Positions 19,419-29,719 of a DNA stretch of 52,500 bases are shown here, one piece after another. The notes under the pieces were generated by a model that worked only from the letters and a program-made list of their open reading frames with translations, made no database searches and was not told the origin of the DNA. Source of the DNA: Prorocentrum cordatum (Eukaryota > Sar > Dinophyceae > Prorocentrales > Prorocentraceae); assembly GCA_963575745.1 (NCBI GenBank), contig CAUYUJ010015022.1, forward strand, positions 241,532 through 294,031, written 5' to 3'. Both the position numbers and the translations under genes were made by a program. Every line of letters starts with the position of its first letter. Position 1 is the first letter of the stretch.

Positions 19419-20061
19419 GTGATCTGTCTCATCCTGGAGTCCTTAACTGTCTTGGATTGGATCGCGCAGCGCAGTTTTTGGTGTGCCCATCTCGGTCTGC
19501 CGCGCGCCCACTGGGTGGCTGCCGCGGGCAATCGCCCTCCTCGGCCTGCCGATCTTGTCCTCGTCAACTTCGCCGCGGGGGTGCTCGAGCTCAACCAGAC
19601 ACTCATCGCGTTCGTGATTCTCGAACCCGGCTCCGAGCCAGGTCTGGCGCCGGCCGCGTCTGGAGAAGGAGCTCCGGAAGCGCTCGCCCGGGGAGGTGGT
19701 TCACGACTCCTGCCGTTTCGGGGCCCCCTTCCAGAAGCCCGAGGCCGTCGCGGGCACGCTGCCCGGCCTCGAGCAGCTCGGCCGCAGGTGCCAGCGCTGC
19801 GCTCCCCATCGGGTGGTCCTGCAAGGCAAAGTCAGCCATCCCTCGAAAGGCCGGACGTGGCGCGCGACCCTGGCCAGAGCGCACCTCCCAGAGCGGTGCC
19901 GGGAGCTCGCGCGCTGCGCCTCGCGCGCCGCGCCCGCCTCGTCCCATGGTCGAGCCATGCCCCGGGACCTCGCGACGTGGGATGGCGTCATGGCGCCCGC
20001 GGCGGGCGAGCCTCGCCCTCGCGCCCCGGGCGCCCCGCGCTGCCCCCAGCGGTCTCGGAGC
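19419..20061 (+). pseudogene. Degenerate cytosine-methyltransferase-like fragment
   Basis: Frame 3 reads IAQRSFWCAHLGLPRAHW, then NRPPRPADLVLVNFAAGV and LIAFVIL. One base is missing at the CTCGAACCC near 19620, and frame 1 continues NPAPSQVWRRPRLEKELRKR, EVVHDSCRFGAPFQKPEAV, LGRRCQRCAPHRVVLQGKV and ARAHLPERCRELARC. The order G-x-P-(C), E-N-P, D-x-C-x-x-G-x-P-x-x-K-P and a cysteine pair fits a repetitive dinoflagellate family whose ENP step resembles motif VI and whose G-x-P-C resembles motif IV of C5 methyltransferases. The catalytic Cys position is Arg here (LPR), so the copy is dead. The family link is recalled, not searched. Confidence 0.45.
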
Positions 20062-21000
20062 GCCCCCCTGGCGAGCCTATTATTATTCAGTTTCGTCAGT
20101 ATTTTTGAGCTTTGGTATTTCGATGTGGTCGCTAATCGGTTTCAATAAAAATGTTGCTGGCTTTCTGTTGATAGTCGGTAAAATTAAATCATGTGCTCGG
20201 GGCCTCCCATTAAACAGAAGTGGCAACCAAGAGGCACCTAGCTCTCCTCCTCACGTTCCCTTCCCCATCCAAGCCTGCAAAGCATACGCGTCGCCCGAGG
20301 GGTCTTTTTCGAGGCCCCAGGCGATTGCATTGCCCCCCAATGGCGCGCCCGAGCACGCTCATGCGCGATACGCAATTGCATGTTGCAGTAGACATACCAT
20401 GGCATGCCATCAAATATCACATCGTCTCATATCATATCATTTTATGTCAGACCGTCTCGTACTACATGATACAACAGTTCCTCTTTCACTGAAACAGAAC
20501 CTCATGCTGATCGCTGCCTCTCGTTAGTTGGTATAATTAATTGGGGTGTTCGGGGCCTCTCCCTGGATCTAAGTGGTCCCGAGAGGTTCCCACGTGGCCC
20601 CGAGTTCTTTTCATCTGCTCCCACATCCTCGTATAATTTCCCATCAACGCATCATTCCATAAAATGTTGATGAAAATGGCGATGCAGTTATGAGGCGATT
20701 GGGATAAGGAGAAGTCATTTAGTCCAGCGTTGAGTGCGTATAAACTACATCCAAGTGAGGCACGGCCTCGATTCCGCAAGGTTGCAATCCATGCGCGTCA
20801 CCCGAGGCGGGGGTCGAGGCCCCATCACTGCGCAATAGCAACACGAGTAATGGAGATAATACGCTGGTGATATACGTTGCCGCTTGCCAAGAGCATCATA
20901 TCGTTAATTCGAATCCAATTTCATGACAGCTAGTTCTTCTGTGTCTAAATTATTGGCGTCACTTCTTATGTTTTTCTCACCACGCACGCGCAGTGATCCG
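20062..21000. other. AT-richer region without a gene; recurring TGTTCGGGGCC motif
   Basis: Base composition drops sharply from about 20100. TG(T/C)TCGGGGCC occurs at about 20193, 20548 and 21039, and CATRCGCGTCRCCCGAGG followed by TCGAGGCCCC at about 20282 and 20791. These suggest two or three diverged copies of one unit. An AATAAAA lies at 20143. No coding frame is convincing. Confidence 0.5.
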
Positions 21001-21004
21001 ATTT

Positions 21005-21830
21005 TTAATGGGCCCCATGACAAATCGTAAGTGGAGTGTTCGGGGCCCCGTGCGCGATCTTAATGTGGGCATGTTGCACGATCGCGGGCGTGTAGGCCGA
21101 GGGGACCCAGACGGGAAGGGGACGAGGGGAGGGCATAGGGAGGGGGGGGGAGGGAAAGGGGCGAGGGGAAAACGGCAAGCTAGGTGCGCTCGCGCCACAT
21201 CTGACATCCGACCCTTCCTTCCCATCCCTTCCCATTGCGCAGATTATTTGTCCTCTCGCCGAATCGGGTGCCGCATTTGCCCTTCATGCCTGGGGGGAAA
21301 GGAGGAGGAGGAATGGGAAGAGGAGGGGGAGGACGACGACGACGAGGAGGAGGAGGAGGAGGAGGAGGATGAGGACAAAGGATGAGACGACGACGACGAC
21401 GACGACGACGACCACCGCGGCGACGACGACGACGGCGACGACGACGGCGACGACGACGACGGCGGCGACGACGACAGCGACGACGACGACGGCTGCTGTC
21501 GGTCGCGCTGGCGCTGGGGTTCGGCAGTCCGCCCTGGCGCCGTGGGGGCCGCGGGCTCGCGGGCGTCGGCGGGCGCCGCCGGGGGGCGACGAGGGCTCGG
21601 AGCTTCCGCGCGGACTGGAAAGGGGAGGGGAGTATTCATATTGGGTAATGGTAGAGGGGGCAGGAGTGCGGCGGGCGCCGAGGCGAGAGCGCTCCCTCGT
21701 AACGGAAGAAGACGGCCCGAGTGGGAAAAAGACATCGGAAATACCACCTTTGCCCAATCCTGTATGTGAAAAGACAGTACGCGGAGGGGGGGCGGCCAGC
21801 TTCCTGTGGAGCTGCGGCTAGTCTGAGGTG
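21005..21830 (+). repeat. Second copy of the 12.6-14.45 kb composite repeat
   Basis: In order: a purine tract (21095-21180), the segment shared with 13454-13530, a purine/CGA block (21296-21495, largely GAGGAG then GACGACGAC), a CATATTGGGTAATGGTAGAG word (21638) and TGTATGTGAAAAGACAGTAC (21764). The TG arrays of the first copy are absent. No gene is seen; the long Thr or Arg frames come from the CGA repeat. Confidence 0.6.
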
Positions 21831-22711
21831 TTCGAGGTTACGGAGACTATGGGTTGTGTTTTGTTGGCGCCAGAGCCCGACTTGAGACGTAGCTCCCAAA
21901 CCCAACGTCTGTGGGCCAGACAATTCGTCGAAGCGTTTCGGTCTCCATCCGGTTAAGCACCAATCGTAAGCATCTCGAACAGTCGGCCATGCGTAAATTG
22001 AGTTGACGCGGAATCTCCTGGTGTTCGCGAGTTCAAACTGATGACCGACCTCTGTGCAGTGTTGCCAACAGCGCGTGCTTTCTTCACACGCCCGTCATGT
22101 GTGCATCGTTGTATGGCTTGTTTCGATACGAATGCAACAGTTGTGGATCGTCGAGGGAAGTATGGCCATCCTATTGCAGCGTGAGTGTCGCGACCTGCTT
22201 CACGTTCGCCTCTTACCCAGCAAGCCAGTGCAAATACTCTGTCTCAACATTGTGTCACATGGTATATGAGACACTGCAGTCATGTTTGCCAGCGCTCTCC
22301 CAGTAGGCATTTGTCGCATTTGTTTTCTTTCAGAGGAGCAGTGATCAGGCCGCGTCGGTTGCAAAACAAACGTCACTTTCGAACCAAACAGTGCCACAGT
22401 CAGCCAGAGAAAACAGGTGCCATCTGGAGGTCCTGCCCACCACCACATGCCATTCATGGCGGCGACCACGAACTCTAGATGACGCGTATTTTATCTCGGT
22501 GCCCTCGTTGATGCTAGTAGCAGGGTTTCTGCCGCACCTTTTGGCTTACAGCCCTGTTGCTGCTGGTCTGCCGAATTGTATCGTGACGAACGCTTGCACG
22601 AATCACCTTGTCCGACCTTGTACACTTGCACCGTCGCGAAACAAACATAATTCGGCGGCGCCCCCTGGGAGGAAGTGAGAGGGGGCTGGCCGTCTCAGGC
22701 CGCGGGGCGTT
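21831..22711. other. Mixed-composition region, no gene recognised
   Basis: Moderate GC, short frames on both strands up to 97 codons, none with a motif. No tRNA- or rRNA-like structure noticed. Confidence 0.4.
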
Positions 22712-22734
22712 TCAGAAGGCCTTCGGCCTTCTGA
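22712..22734 (+). repeat. Perfect 10-bp-stem hairpin, copy 1
   Basis: TCAGAAGGCC, loop TTC, GGCCTTCTGA. The stem is perfect. Confidence 0.9.
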
Positions 22735-22773
22735 GAAGCCGTATGTATCTTCGGAGAAGGCTCGGACAGCTTG

Positions 22774-22796
22774 TCAGAAGGCCCAAGGCCTTCTGA
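22774..22796 (+). repeat. Perfect 10-bp-stem hairpin, copy 2
   Basis: The same stem, TCAGAAGGCC and GGCCTTCTGA, with loop CAA, 62 bp after copy 1. Different loops with identical stems suggest the stem is what is copied or kept. Confidence 0.9.
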
Positions 22797-22971
22797 GCCT
22801 TCTGAGGCGGCCCGCCCTCTCTGCGTCCCCCCCATGGTCGCAACGTCGAATAATGGTGACGAAGGCCAGCAGTGCTCCTTGATTGTCAGCCAGTGCCTGA
22901 GCTGCCAACTCGTCTAGCACACCCCGACAGCCCTCGCGCATGACTCTCTCCTGTGCTCTGCCCGCGCGCAG

Positions 22972-23091
22972 GCAGCCCAGTTGGCCGAGAGGAGGAGGCA
23001 GGACGAGCTCAGAAGGGCCCGAGAGCTGGAGGCCCTTTGCACCTGCCAGCCGTGCCCTGAAAGACCGAGCTCGAGGGTCATGAGTGGCTGA
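22972..23091 (+). CDS. Exon-like island, coiled-coil C-terminus
   Basis: A pyrimidine-rich stretch ending CGCGCAG is followed by 39 codons and a TGA: AAQLAERRRQDELRRARELE, then ALCTCQPCPERPSSRVMSG. The heptad-like Glu/Arg/Leu pattern and the CTCQPC cluster are protein-like, and the sequence stands out from the AT-richer surroundings. I read it as a possible last exon of a plus-strand gene. No family is recognised. A shadow frame is unlikely because flanking sequence has no comparable frame. Confidence 0.45.
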   Translation, partial: AAQLAERRRQDELRRARELEALCTCQPCPERPSSRVMSG

Positions 23092-23429
23092 CAGTCAAAG
23101 GGAGGGCCCTCAAATCAAAAATCACGACGGGGGTTCTCGCTGTTTTCAGCCTCTGGGGGCCCTTACCGGGCCTCGGGACCGTCAAAAACATATTCAGGAC
23201 GGAAAAACGATACCGGGGAATGGATCGAGACCTATGGGGGTCGACGTTTTGAAACAAACCATTGGTATTTACCATACATCTTGTGGTGTTGGGTCGCCGT
23301 TGTTCCCAACCATCCTGTGGGGTTGGGTCTTCGTTTCGAAGAGGCAGCGCCCCGCGTCATCTCACCACCCGCCCTCCTCCCCGTCCTCCCTCCTCTCCCA
23401 TCCTTGCTTCTGCTCTCCGCATGTTTCTG
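23092..23429. other. Left border of the satellite block
   Basis: It contains a stretch near 23171-23220 (GGGACCGTCAAAAACATATT ...) resembling 29805-29845, a TTGGTATTTACC segment and a pyrimidine tract (23365-23425) that recurs before the second half of the satellite at 24325. No gene seen. Confidence 0.5.
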
Positions 23430-24255
23430 TGTCGGCACACGCCCCTCACTCGTTTCGTGGCCACATAGGGAGCTCCACCGAAGGCCCAAATGCCAGCGTT
23501 CGCATGCGCCTACCGCACCCAGTTTGGCACACCCTCACACGTTTCGTGGCCCCACAGGGAGTTCCACTGAGGGCCCCAGTGGCTGCGTTCGCATGCGCCC
23601 GCCGCACCCATTCTGGCACACCCCTCACACGTTTCGTGGCTCCATGGGGAACTCCACCCATGGCCCCAGTGGCTGCGTTCGTAAGGCACCACAGCACCCA
23701 TGTCGGCACACCCCTCACACGCTTCGAGGCCCCATATGGAGCTCCATCGACGGCCTCGGCTGCGTTCGCATGCGCCCATCGCAACCACTTTGGCACACCC
23801 CTCATACGCTTGGTGGCTCTACAGGGAGCTCCACCGAGGGCCCAAACGGCTGCGTTCGCATGCGCCCACCGCGGCAACACCCCTCACACGTTTCGTGGCC
23901 TCTTAGGGGCTGCACCGATGGCCTAAATTGCTGCGCTCGCATGCGCACACGGCACCACTTTTGGGACCCCCTCACAGGCTTCGTGGCCCAGCTCCACCGG
24001 CGGCCCCACTGGCTGCGTTCACATGCGCCCACCGCACCCATTTTGCCATACCCCCTCACACGTTTCGTGGCACCAGAGGGAGCTCCACCGAGCCTCAGTG
24101 GCTGCGTTAGCATGCGCCCACCGCACCCATGCTGGCACACCCCTCACGCGCTTCGTGGCCCCATAGGGAGTTCCACCGACGGCCCCAGTGGTTGCGTTCG
24201 CAAGCGCCCAGCGCGCTCAGTGTGGCACACCTCTAGCATGGTTCGTGGCCCGAAT
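23430..24255 (+). repeat. ~90-bp satellite, array A1
   Basis: About nine units, starts of CGTTTCGTGG-like words at 23451, 23540, 23630, 23720, 23807 and 23889. Typical unit content: CGTTTCGTGGCCCCATAGGG, AGCTCCACCGACGGCC, CAGTGGCTGCGTTCGCATGC and CACACCCCTCACA. Because 90 is a multiple of three, a long frame repeats a 30-residue peptide (TFRGPTGSSTEGPSGCVRM); this follows from unit length and is not evidence of a gene. Confidence 0.9.
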
Positions 24256-24412
24256 GCGGTGCATACAACGAGGGTGTTCGCAACTGCATACGATTGGGTC
24301 CTTCACGAGGCTAATGAACAGACAGTTCCCGCGTCACCTCACCTCCCTCCCTCCCCCTCTTCTCCTCCCTCCTCCCCATCCTTGCCTCTGCCCTCCGCAT
24401 GTACATTTTTCG
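24256..24412 (+). repeat. Spacer inside the satellite, related to both outer flanks
   Basis: The spacer holds a CGCAACTGCATACGATTGGG segment whose reverse complement recurs at 26355-26385, and a pyrimidine tract like that at 23365-23425. It therefore marks the junction between two copies of a larger unit. Confidence 0.6.
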
Positions 24413-25295
24413 GCACACCACTCCTACGCTTCGCGGCTCCACAGGGAGCCCCACCGAAGGTCCACATGCCAGCGTTCGCATGCGCCCACCGCACCCATGT
24501 TGGTACACCCCTCGCACGCTTCGTGGCCCCACAGGGAGCTCCACCGACGGCCCCACTGGCTGCGTTCGCATGGCACCACCGCGCCCATGTCGGCACACCC
24601 CTCACGCGTTTCGTGGCCACATAGGGAGCTCCACCGACGGCCCCAGTGGTTGCGTTCGCACACCCATCACACGCTTCGTAGCCCCATAGGGATCTCCCCC
24701 GAAGGAGGCGCCAGTGGCTGCGTGCGCATGCGCCCAACGCACCCGTGTCGGTACACCCCTCACACGTTTCGTGGCCCCACAGGGAGCCCCACCGACGGCC
24801 CCAGTGGCTGCGTTAGCATGCGCCCACCGCGCTCATCCTGGCACTCCCCGCATTCGTTTCGTGGCCCCACAGGGAGCCCCACCCAATGTTCACATGCCAG
24901 CGTTTGCATGCGCCCACCGCGCCCATTTTGGCACACCCCTCACACGCCCTAGTGGCTGTGTTCGCATGCGCCCACTGACCACATTTGTGGCACACCCCTC
25001 ACACGCTTTGTGTCCCCATAGGGAGCCCCACCGACGGCCCCAGTGGCTGTGTTCGCATGCGCCCGCCGCACCCATTCTGGCACATCCCCACACGTTTCGC
25101 GGCCCCATGGGGAACTCCACCGACGGCCCCAGTGGTTGCGTTCGCATGCGCCCACCGCACCCACTTTGGCACACCCCTCACACGTTCCACGGTCCCATAG
25201 GGAGCCCCACCGACGGCCTCAGTGGCTGCGTTCGTATGCGCCGCGCCCATTGTGGCACACTCTCACACGTTTCGTGGCCCTATTGGGAGCTTCTA
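24413..25295 (+). repeat. ~90-bp satellite, array A2
   Basis: About ten further units of the A1 satellite on the same strand, several shortened to 60-85 bp. Confidence 0.9.
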
Positions 25296-26217
25296 ATCAG
25301 CGCCGACTGTATTCCCTGAATTTCGGCCTCTTGGGCGCGTGGTCGGGCCACAGGGGCCACCAAAGCAACGAGCCTAGGGCGACGAACTACCCCCGGGGAA
25401 TGGGTCTGGACCCTTGGGGCCGCGCACCGCCTAGCGTCGGATGTCTGGGCATGAGGACGGGGATGTGTGATTTCCCCCTTGTCCTCTGGCGGGACTCCAC
25501 GTTCCGCTGCGTCACAGGGAGAGGGGAGGGGGAGGAGAGGACCTGGGAGGGGATGGGATAGATGTGGGGGGGAGGGCGAGAGGCAACGAGGGAGGGAAGA
25601 GAGTGCTGGAGGCGGAGAGGGTGAGGATGAGGCAGGGTGAGGGAGGTGGCGTTGGGGGGGGGGGAGATGTGGCGGTCGGGAAGTAGCAGGGTGCATCAGA
25701 GTGTTGGTCCCTTGGCCTCGTTCAGCGTTGGTTGCCTGACGACGTGCACCGCACGGGAGAGGAAGGCGGCCGAGGGAGGATGGAAGGGAGGGAAGCTATT
25801 ATATTTGTTTTCGTGGCGAAGTCATTCCAAGAATCGGTGCGCCAATCTTGCGTACAAATCCCCAGCCCGAGTCAAGCTTGATGGTTGGGATGAGATGGGA
25901 TTTAGGGAGGGTGCGGCGAGGAGGGCATGGGGGCGGGCGAGGGGAAACCTGGCACATCGAATTGTGGTCTGCTTCGAGTCAGCTCTCTTGTCAGAATTGT
26001 CGCATGCTGCGCCTCATGATTGTGCTGGTCTGTCTCGCGCCGCTCTCGCCAAACAGTAATGCTCGGCGGTCGCAATGATGCCATCATGCTCTTCTCCTGT
26101 GCTCACCGTTCCCGCCCTTTTACATATCTCGCTTCCGCCCTGACATGCTTCCCACTGCCCGTATCCCTCCTGTTGCCTCCTTCTTCGTTGCTTATCGTTC
26201 TTGTATCGCTCCCTCAG
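25296..26217. other. Purine tract and AT-richer sequence between inverted satellites
   Basis: G/A-rich from 25515 to 25690 and partly to 25800. A CCCCGGGGAATGGGTCTGGA segment at 25391 resembles 23213. At 26100-26217 the sequence becomes pyrimidine-rich and ends CTCCCTCAG, a good splice acceptor context for the next entry. Confidence 0.5.
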
Positions 26218-26344
26218 ATGGCCAAAAAGAGGGCGGTCGACAAAGCTACAATGGCCATCATGAGTGCGGTCAACAAGCTCCGGACTGCTTCAGTTGAGAA
26301 TTTTGAGGCTCTATGCCAGGAGAGCGCCAGCGGGGGGAGAAACA
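26218..26344 (+). CDS. Exon-like island MAKKRAVDKATM...
   Basis: After a pyrimidine tract and CAG, ATG 26218 opens MAKKRAVDKATMAIMSAVNK, then LRTASVENFEALCQESASGG. The composition (Lys, Val, Asn, Glu) is protein-like and unlike the satellite next to it. A splice donor may lie at CCAG|GA (26319). The last 50 bases recur at 27614-27664 beyond the inverted satellite array. I recognise no family; a basic N-terminus with helix-forming residues is all that can be said. Confidence 0.45.
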
Positions 26345-26388
26345 AATTATCTTGGCGAAGGACCCAACCATATGCAGTTGTGTGTACC

Positions 26389-27515
26389 GTCGGAGTGAGT
26401 ATCGCCTTCGGTGGATCTCCGTATGGGGCCACGAAGCACGTGAAGGGTGTGCCGGACTGTGGCGGGGCCGCCACGCGGGCGCTGCCACTGTGGCCGTCGA
26501 GCATCGCAAGGAAAATGAGATGAAGGAGGGGAGCCAGCAACAGGGTCCACTGGGGACTTCGGTGGAGCGCCCTTGGGGCACCGAAGCGCGTGAGGGGTGT
26601 GCCGATATTAGGCCGCGATAACCATGCGTGCGCAGCCATTGGGGCCTTCGGTGGAGCTCCCTATGGGGCCACGAAACGTGTGAATGGTGCGCCAACATAA
26701 GTCGGTGGTGGCATGCGAGCGCAGAAATTGGGGCCTTCGGTGGAGTTCCATTTGGGGCCACGAAACGAGCAAGGTGTGTGCCGACATGGGCGCGGTGGTG
26801 GCATGCGAGCGCAACCATTGGGGCCCTCGGCGGAGCTCCCTATAGGGCAACGAAAGCGTGTGAGCGGTGTTCCGAAATGGGTGCGGTGGTGCCATGCGAG
26901 CGAAGCCACTTGGGGCCTTCGGAGCAGCTCCCTATGGGGCCACGAAACGTTCGAGGGAAGTGCGACTTGTTGTGGTGGTGGCATGCGAGCGAAGCCATTG
27001 GGGCCTTCGGTGGAGCTCCTGTTGGGGCAACGAAACGTGTGAGCGGTGTGCCGAAATCGGTGCGGTGGTGGCATGCGAGCGAAGCCACTTGGGGCCTTTG
27101 GTGGAGCTCTCTATGAGGCCACGAAGCGTGTGATGGGTGTGCCAACATAAGTCGGTGGTGGCATGCGAGCGCAGCGACTTCGGCCTTCGGCGGAGCTCCC
27201 TATACTATAGGGCCACGAAACGTGGGAGGGTGTGCCGAAATGGGTGCAGTGGTGCCATGCGAGCGCAGCCATTGGTGTCTTCGGTGGAGCTCCCTATGGG
27301 GCCACGAAGCGCGTAAGGGGTGTGCTGAAATGGGCGCGGTGGTGCCATGCGAGCGCAGCGACTTCGGCCTTCGGCGGAGCTCCCTATAGGGCCACGAAGC
27401 GTGGGAGGGTTGTGCCGACATGGGCGCGGTGGTGGCATGCGATCGCGGCCACGGGGGCCTTCGGTGGAGCTCCCTATGGGGCCACGAAGCGGATGAGGGG
27501 TGTGCGACATGGGAT
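26389..27515 (-). repeat. ~90-bp satellite, inverted array B
   Basis: About twelve units of the same satellite as A1/A2 but on the opposite strand (plus-strand words: CCTTCGGTGGAGCTCCCTAT, GGGGCCACGAAACG, GTGTGCCGA, GGTGGTGGCATGCGAGCGCA). Units are mostly 84-90 bp. Confidence 0.9.
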
Positions 27516-27613
27516 GGGCATGCGGAGAGCAGAGGCAGGGAGGGGAGGAGGGAGGAGGGAAGGCAGGAGGAGGAGAGGAGGAAGGAAAGAACGAACGCGG
27601 GGCGTTGTCTCTT

Positions 27614-27664
27614 TTGAGAATGTTGAGGCTCTATGCCAGGAGAGCGCCAGCGGGGGGAGAAGCA
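27614..27664 (+). repeat. Second copy of the exon-end module
   Basis: GAGAATGTTGAGGCTCTATG and the following CCAGGAGAGCGCCAGCGGGG repeat 26294-26344 with about two differences, on the same strand, at the far side of array B. Confidence 0.85.
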
Positions 27665-29224
27665 GACTAAGAGAGTGAAGTCCCCACCCGTGCCTGACAC
27701 CAGGGCGCCTGACCACGCCCAGATCCATCTGCTCCCCTTGGTCATGTCAGTCTGGTCAGGGCTACCCGCGCCCTAAGTGATGTGTGTGTAGTTGTGTGTG
27801 CGCGCTCACCTATCCGTTCTGCTCGCGTTGCTCTGGCTCCAGGTACAGCATGTGTGAACCAACACGAGTGCTGACCATAGGGCGCCAGCCAGCTCTTATA
27901 TGAACGTGTGGTGTCTCCCTTCTCCACCCCGCAACGACATGTAAAGCGCCCTAAGCCAAGATACACCACACCTCAGCTCGGCCGAACCAGAGTTCCCCTT
28001 CCCACGCCCTGAATGCTGATGCGTTCCTGGGTGGCATGATTGCGTAGTCCAGGACCGTTGGAACGTCCCCATACGCACACCAATAGAGAAGGACATGCAA
28101 GAGGCTCTGTACGCATGGTATTGGAGCCGAAATTGAAGAGACTACGATCGGGGTGGGCGATTCCCTTGGTTACCTGCATGCGTTTCGTATCAAGTCCTTT
28201 TCACTAGCCGTGCTACGGTATCTGAGCAGATGCTGAAATTGGTGGGTGTTTGCGGGAGGAAAAAATCATTTTCACTAGCCGTGTGCAGATCCTTCTCCTG
28301 GCCTTTCTCTTTGCAGCTCCTGTGCCTCTTCACTACTCCCCACCCTGTTGTATATTCGTCCTCCCTCCTCCCCATCCCAGCTCCTCGCTCCTTCTCCCCT
28401 AGGTCTTCCCGTCTCTTCTCTCTCCCTCCGCTTGTCCAGACCATCGTCGTCATGATTTTCCTTCGCTCTTCGCCGTTGTCACCATCTCATGTTTCTGTCA
28501 TTGCGTTGGTTGCTGCACACTTTGTAAGGAGTTGGACGAAGTGTTGGAGAAAGAGTTGCAGAATACAGGCGTTCTGTCTTGCCACGCGGATGAGCCGACG
28601 TCTTATGTCTCCCATCGTTGTTTATATCATCTGTAAATATGTAGGGATGCGTGGCATGAGTGGTGGCGACTGGTGGTGGCGGCTGGTGATGGCAGCATGC
28701 TGCTTTGCTACGCAAGGCCATAGTTTGCTCTCTCCCAGGCTGGCCTTTGCTGGCAATGGCGCTTGAGTGTGCGCGGGCGCGGAAAGTGCATGCGGTGCAT
28801 GCGCGTGCATGTGCCACTCTGTGTATGCGCACGCACAAGGCGCACTTGTACAGAGGTGCGCGCGCACTTATGGTGTCAAACGTACGTGTGTATATGGCTC
28901 AGAGGCCCAGAGCGTGCTACAATCCTCATGGCGGTGGCGAGGGGCTCCTTGGGTGGTCTCAGGGCTCGGGTGGCCCGGACCGGGGCGGGTTTGGGGGATC
29001 CGCGGGCTGTCTGGGGACGATCGTCCCATGCGATCTGCTTGCGATTGCTTGTTCTCGGAAGCGTTGCTCTAGCTAGGTCAGACCTTGGAAGATGTAGAGG
29101 CGGGGCGGACACTGGCGAGGCGCAGCTGATTGGGCCAGTTCAGCCCCTGTGCCTCCGAATTTCCCCTTCGCCTGGCTCCATGTACCCGGAATCGTTTGGC
29201 AGCTTCGCTCCCGCTTGCCTTCCC
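27665..29224. other. Region without a convincing gene
   Basis: It contains a pyrimidine-rich stretch (28300-28440) ending in GTCCAG and a purine/pyrimidine alternating part with GCGC/TGTG words (28770-28910). Frames up to 178 codons exist but show no motif. Confidence 0.4.
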
Positions 29225-29410
29225 GGCCCTCCTCTCTCTCTCTCTCTCTCTTTCTCCATTTCCCTTCTCCCTCGCTTCCATTTTCCCTCCTGGTTCCCCC
29301 TTCCCCCTTCCTTCCCTCACCCCGTCCTCCCCTTCCCTTCCTTTCTCTCTCCCCCCTTTCTTCTCTCCCCCATTCCCTCCTGGTTCCCTTCCCTTTTTTT
29401 GTTTTTTGTT

Positions 29411-29445
<35 letters not shown>

Positions 29446-29535
29446 TCCCCCCATGTTTCCCTTCCCTTCTCTGTCCCCCCTTCCTTCCCTCCCCCCTAGT
29501 TCCCTCTCCCCTTCACCCCTTATAGCGCAGGCGTG
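29225..29535 (+). repeat. ~300-bp pyrimidine tract with (CT)n
   Basis: Almost only C and T, with (CT) runs at 29231-29250 and 29415-29442 and repeated CCCTCCTGGTTCCC words (29285 and 29375). It ends near TTATAGCGCAG, so it could act as an unusually long polypyrimidine tract for the GC-rich island at 29546-29660. Confidence 0.85.
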
Positions 29536-29545
29536 TTGACCTGCA

Positions 29546-29660
29546 GAGCCGCCGCAGCGCTCTCGCTCTCAGAGCCCTCGCCAGGCCGCGGCTCCCCCTG
29601 CGAAAGCAAGGCTGCGCCCGCATCTTCACGTGCCACCTCCACGGCAGCACATCCACCGGC
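29546..29660 (+). CDS. Possible exon after the pyrimidine tract
   Basis: A GC-rich 115-bp island, one frame reading SRRSALALRALARPRLPLRK and QGCARIFTCHLHG, another AAAALSLSEPSPGRGSPCES. Which frame is right, if either, is unclear. Only position and composition support it. Confidence 0.2.
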
Positions 29661-29719
29661 CAACCTTCTGCTATCCATTTCCCCTCGTTTTTCCCACGCT
29701 TCCTCGTCTTCTCGCCATT

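Noticed and set aside
23281-25319. Repeat-peptide protein of 447 codons
   Set aside because: The frame exists because the satellite unit is about 90 bp; frames on the opposite strand repeat in the same way, and units of other length break it.
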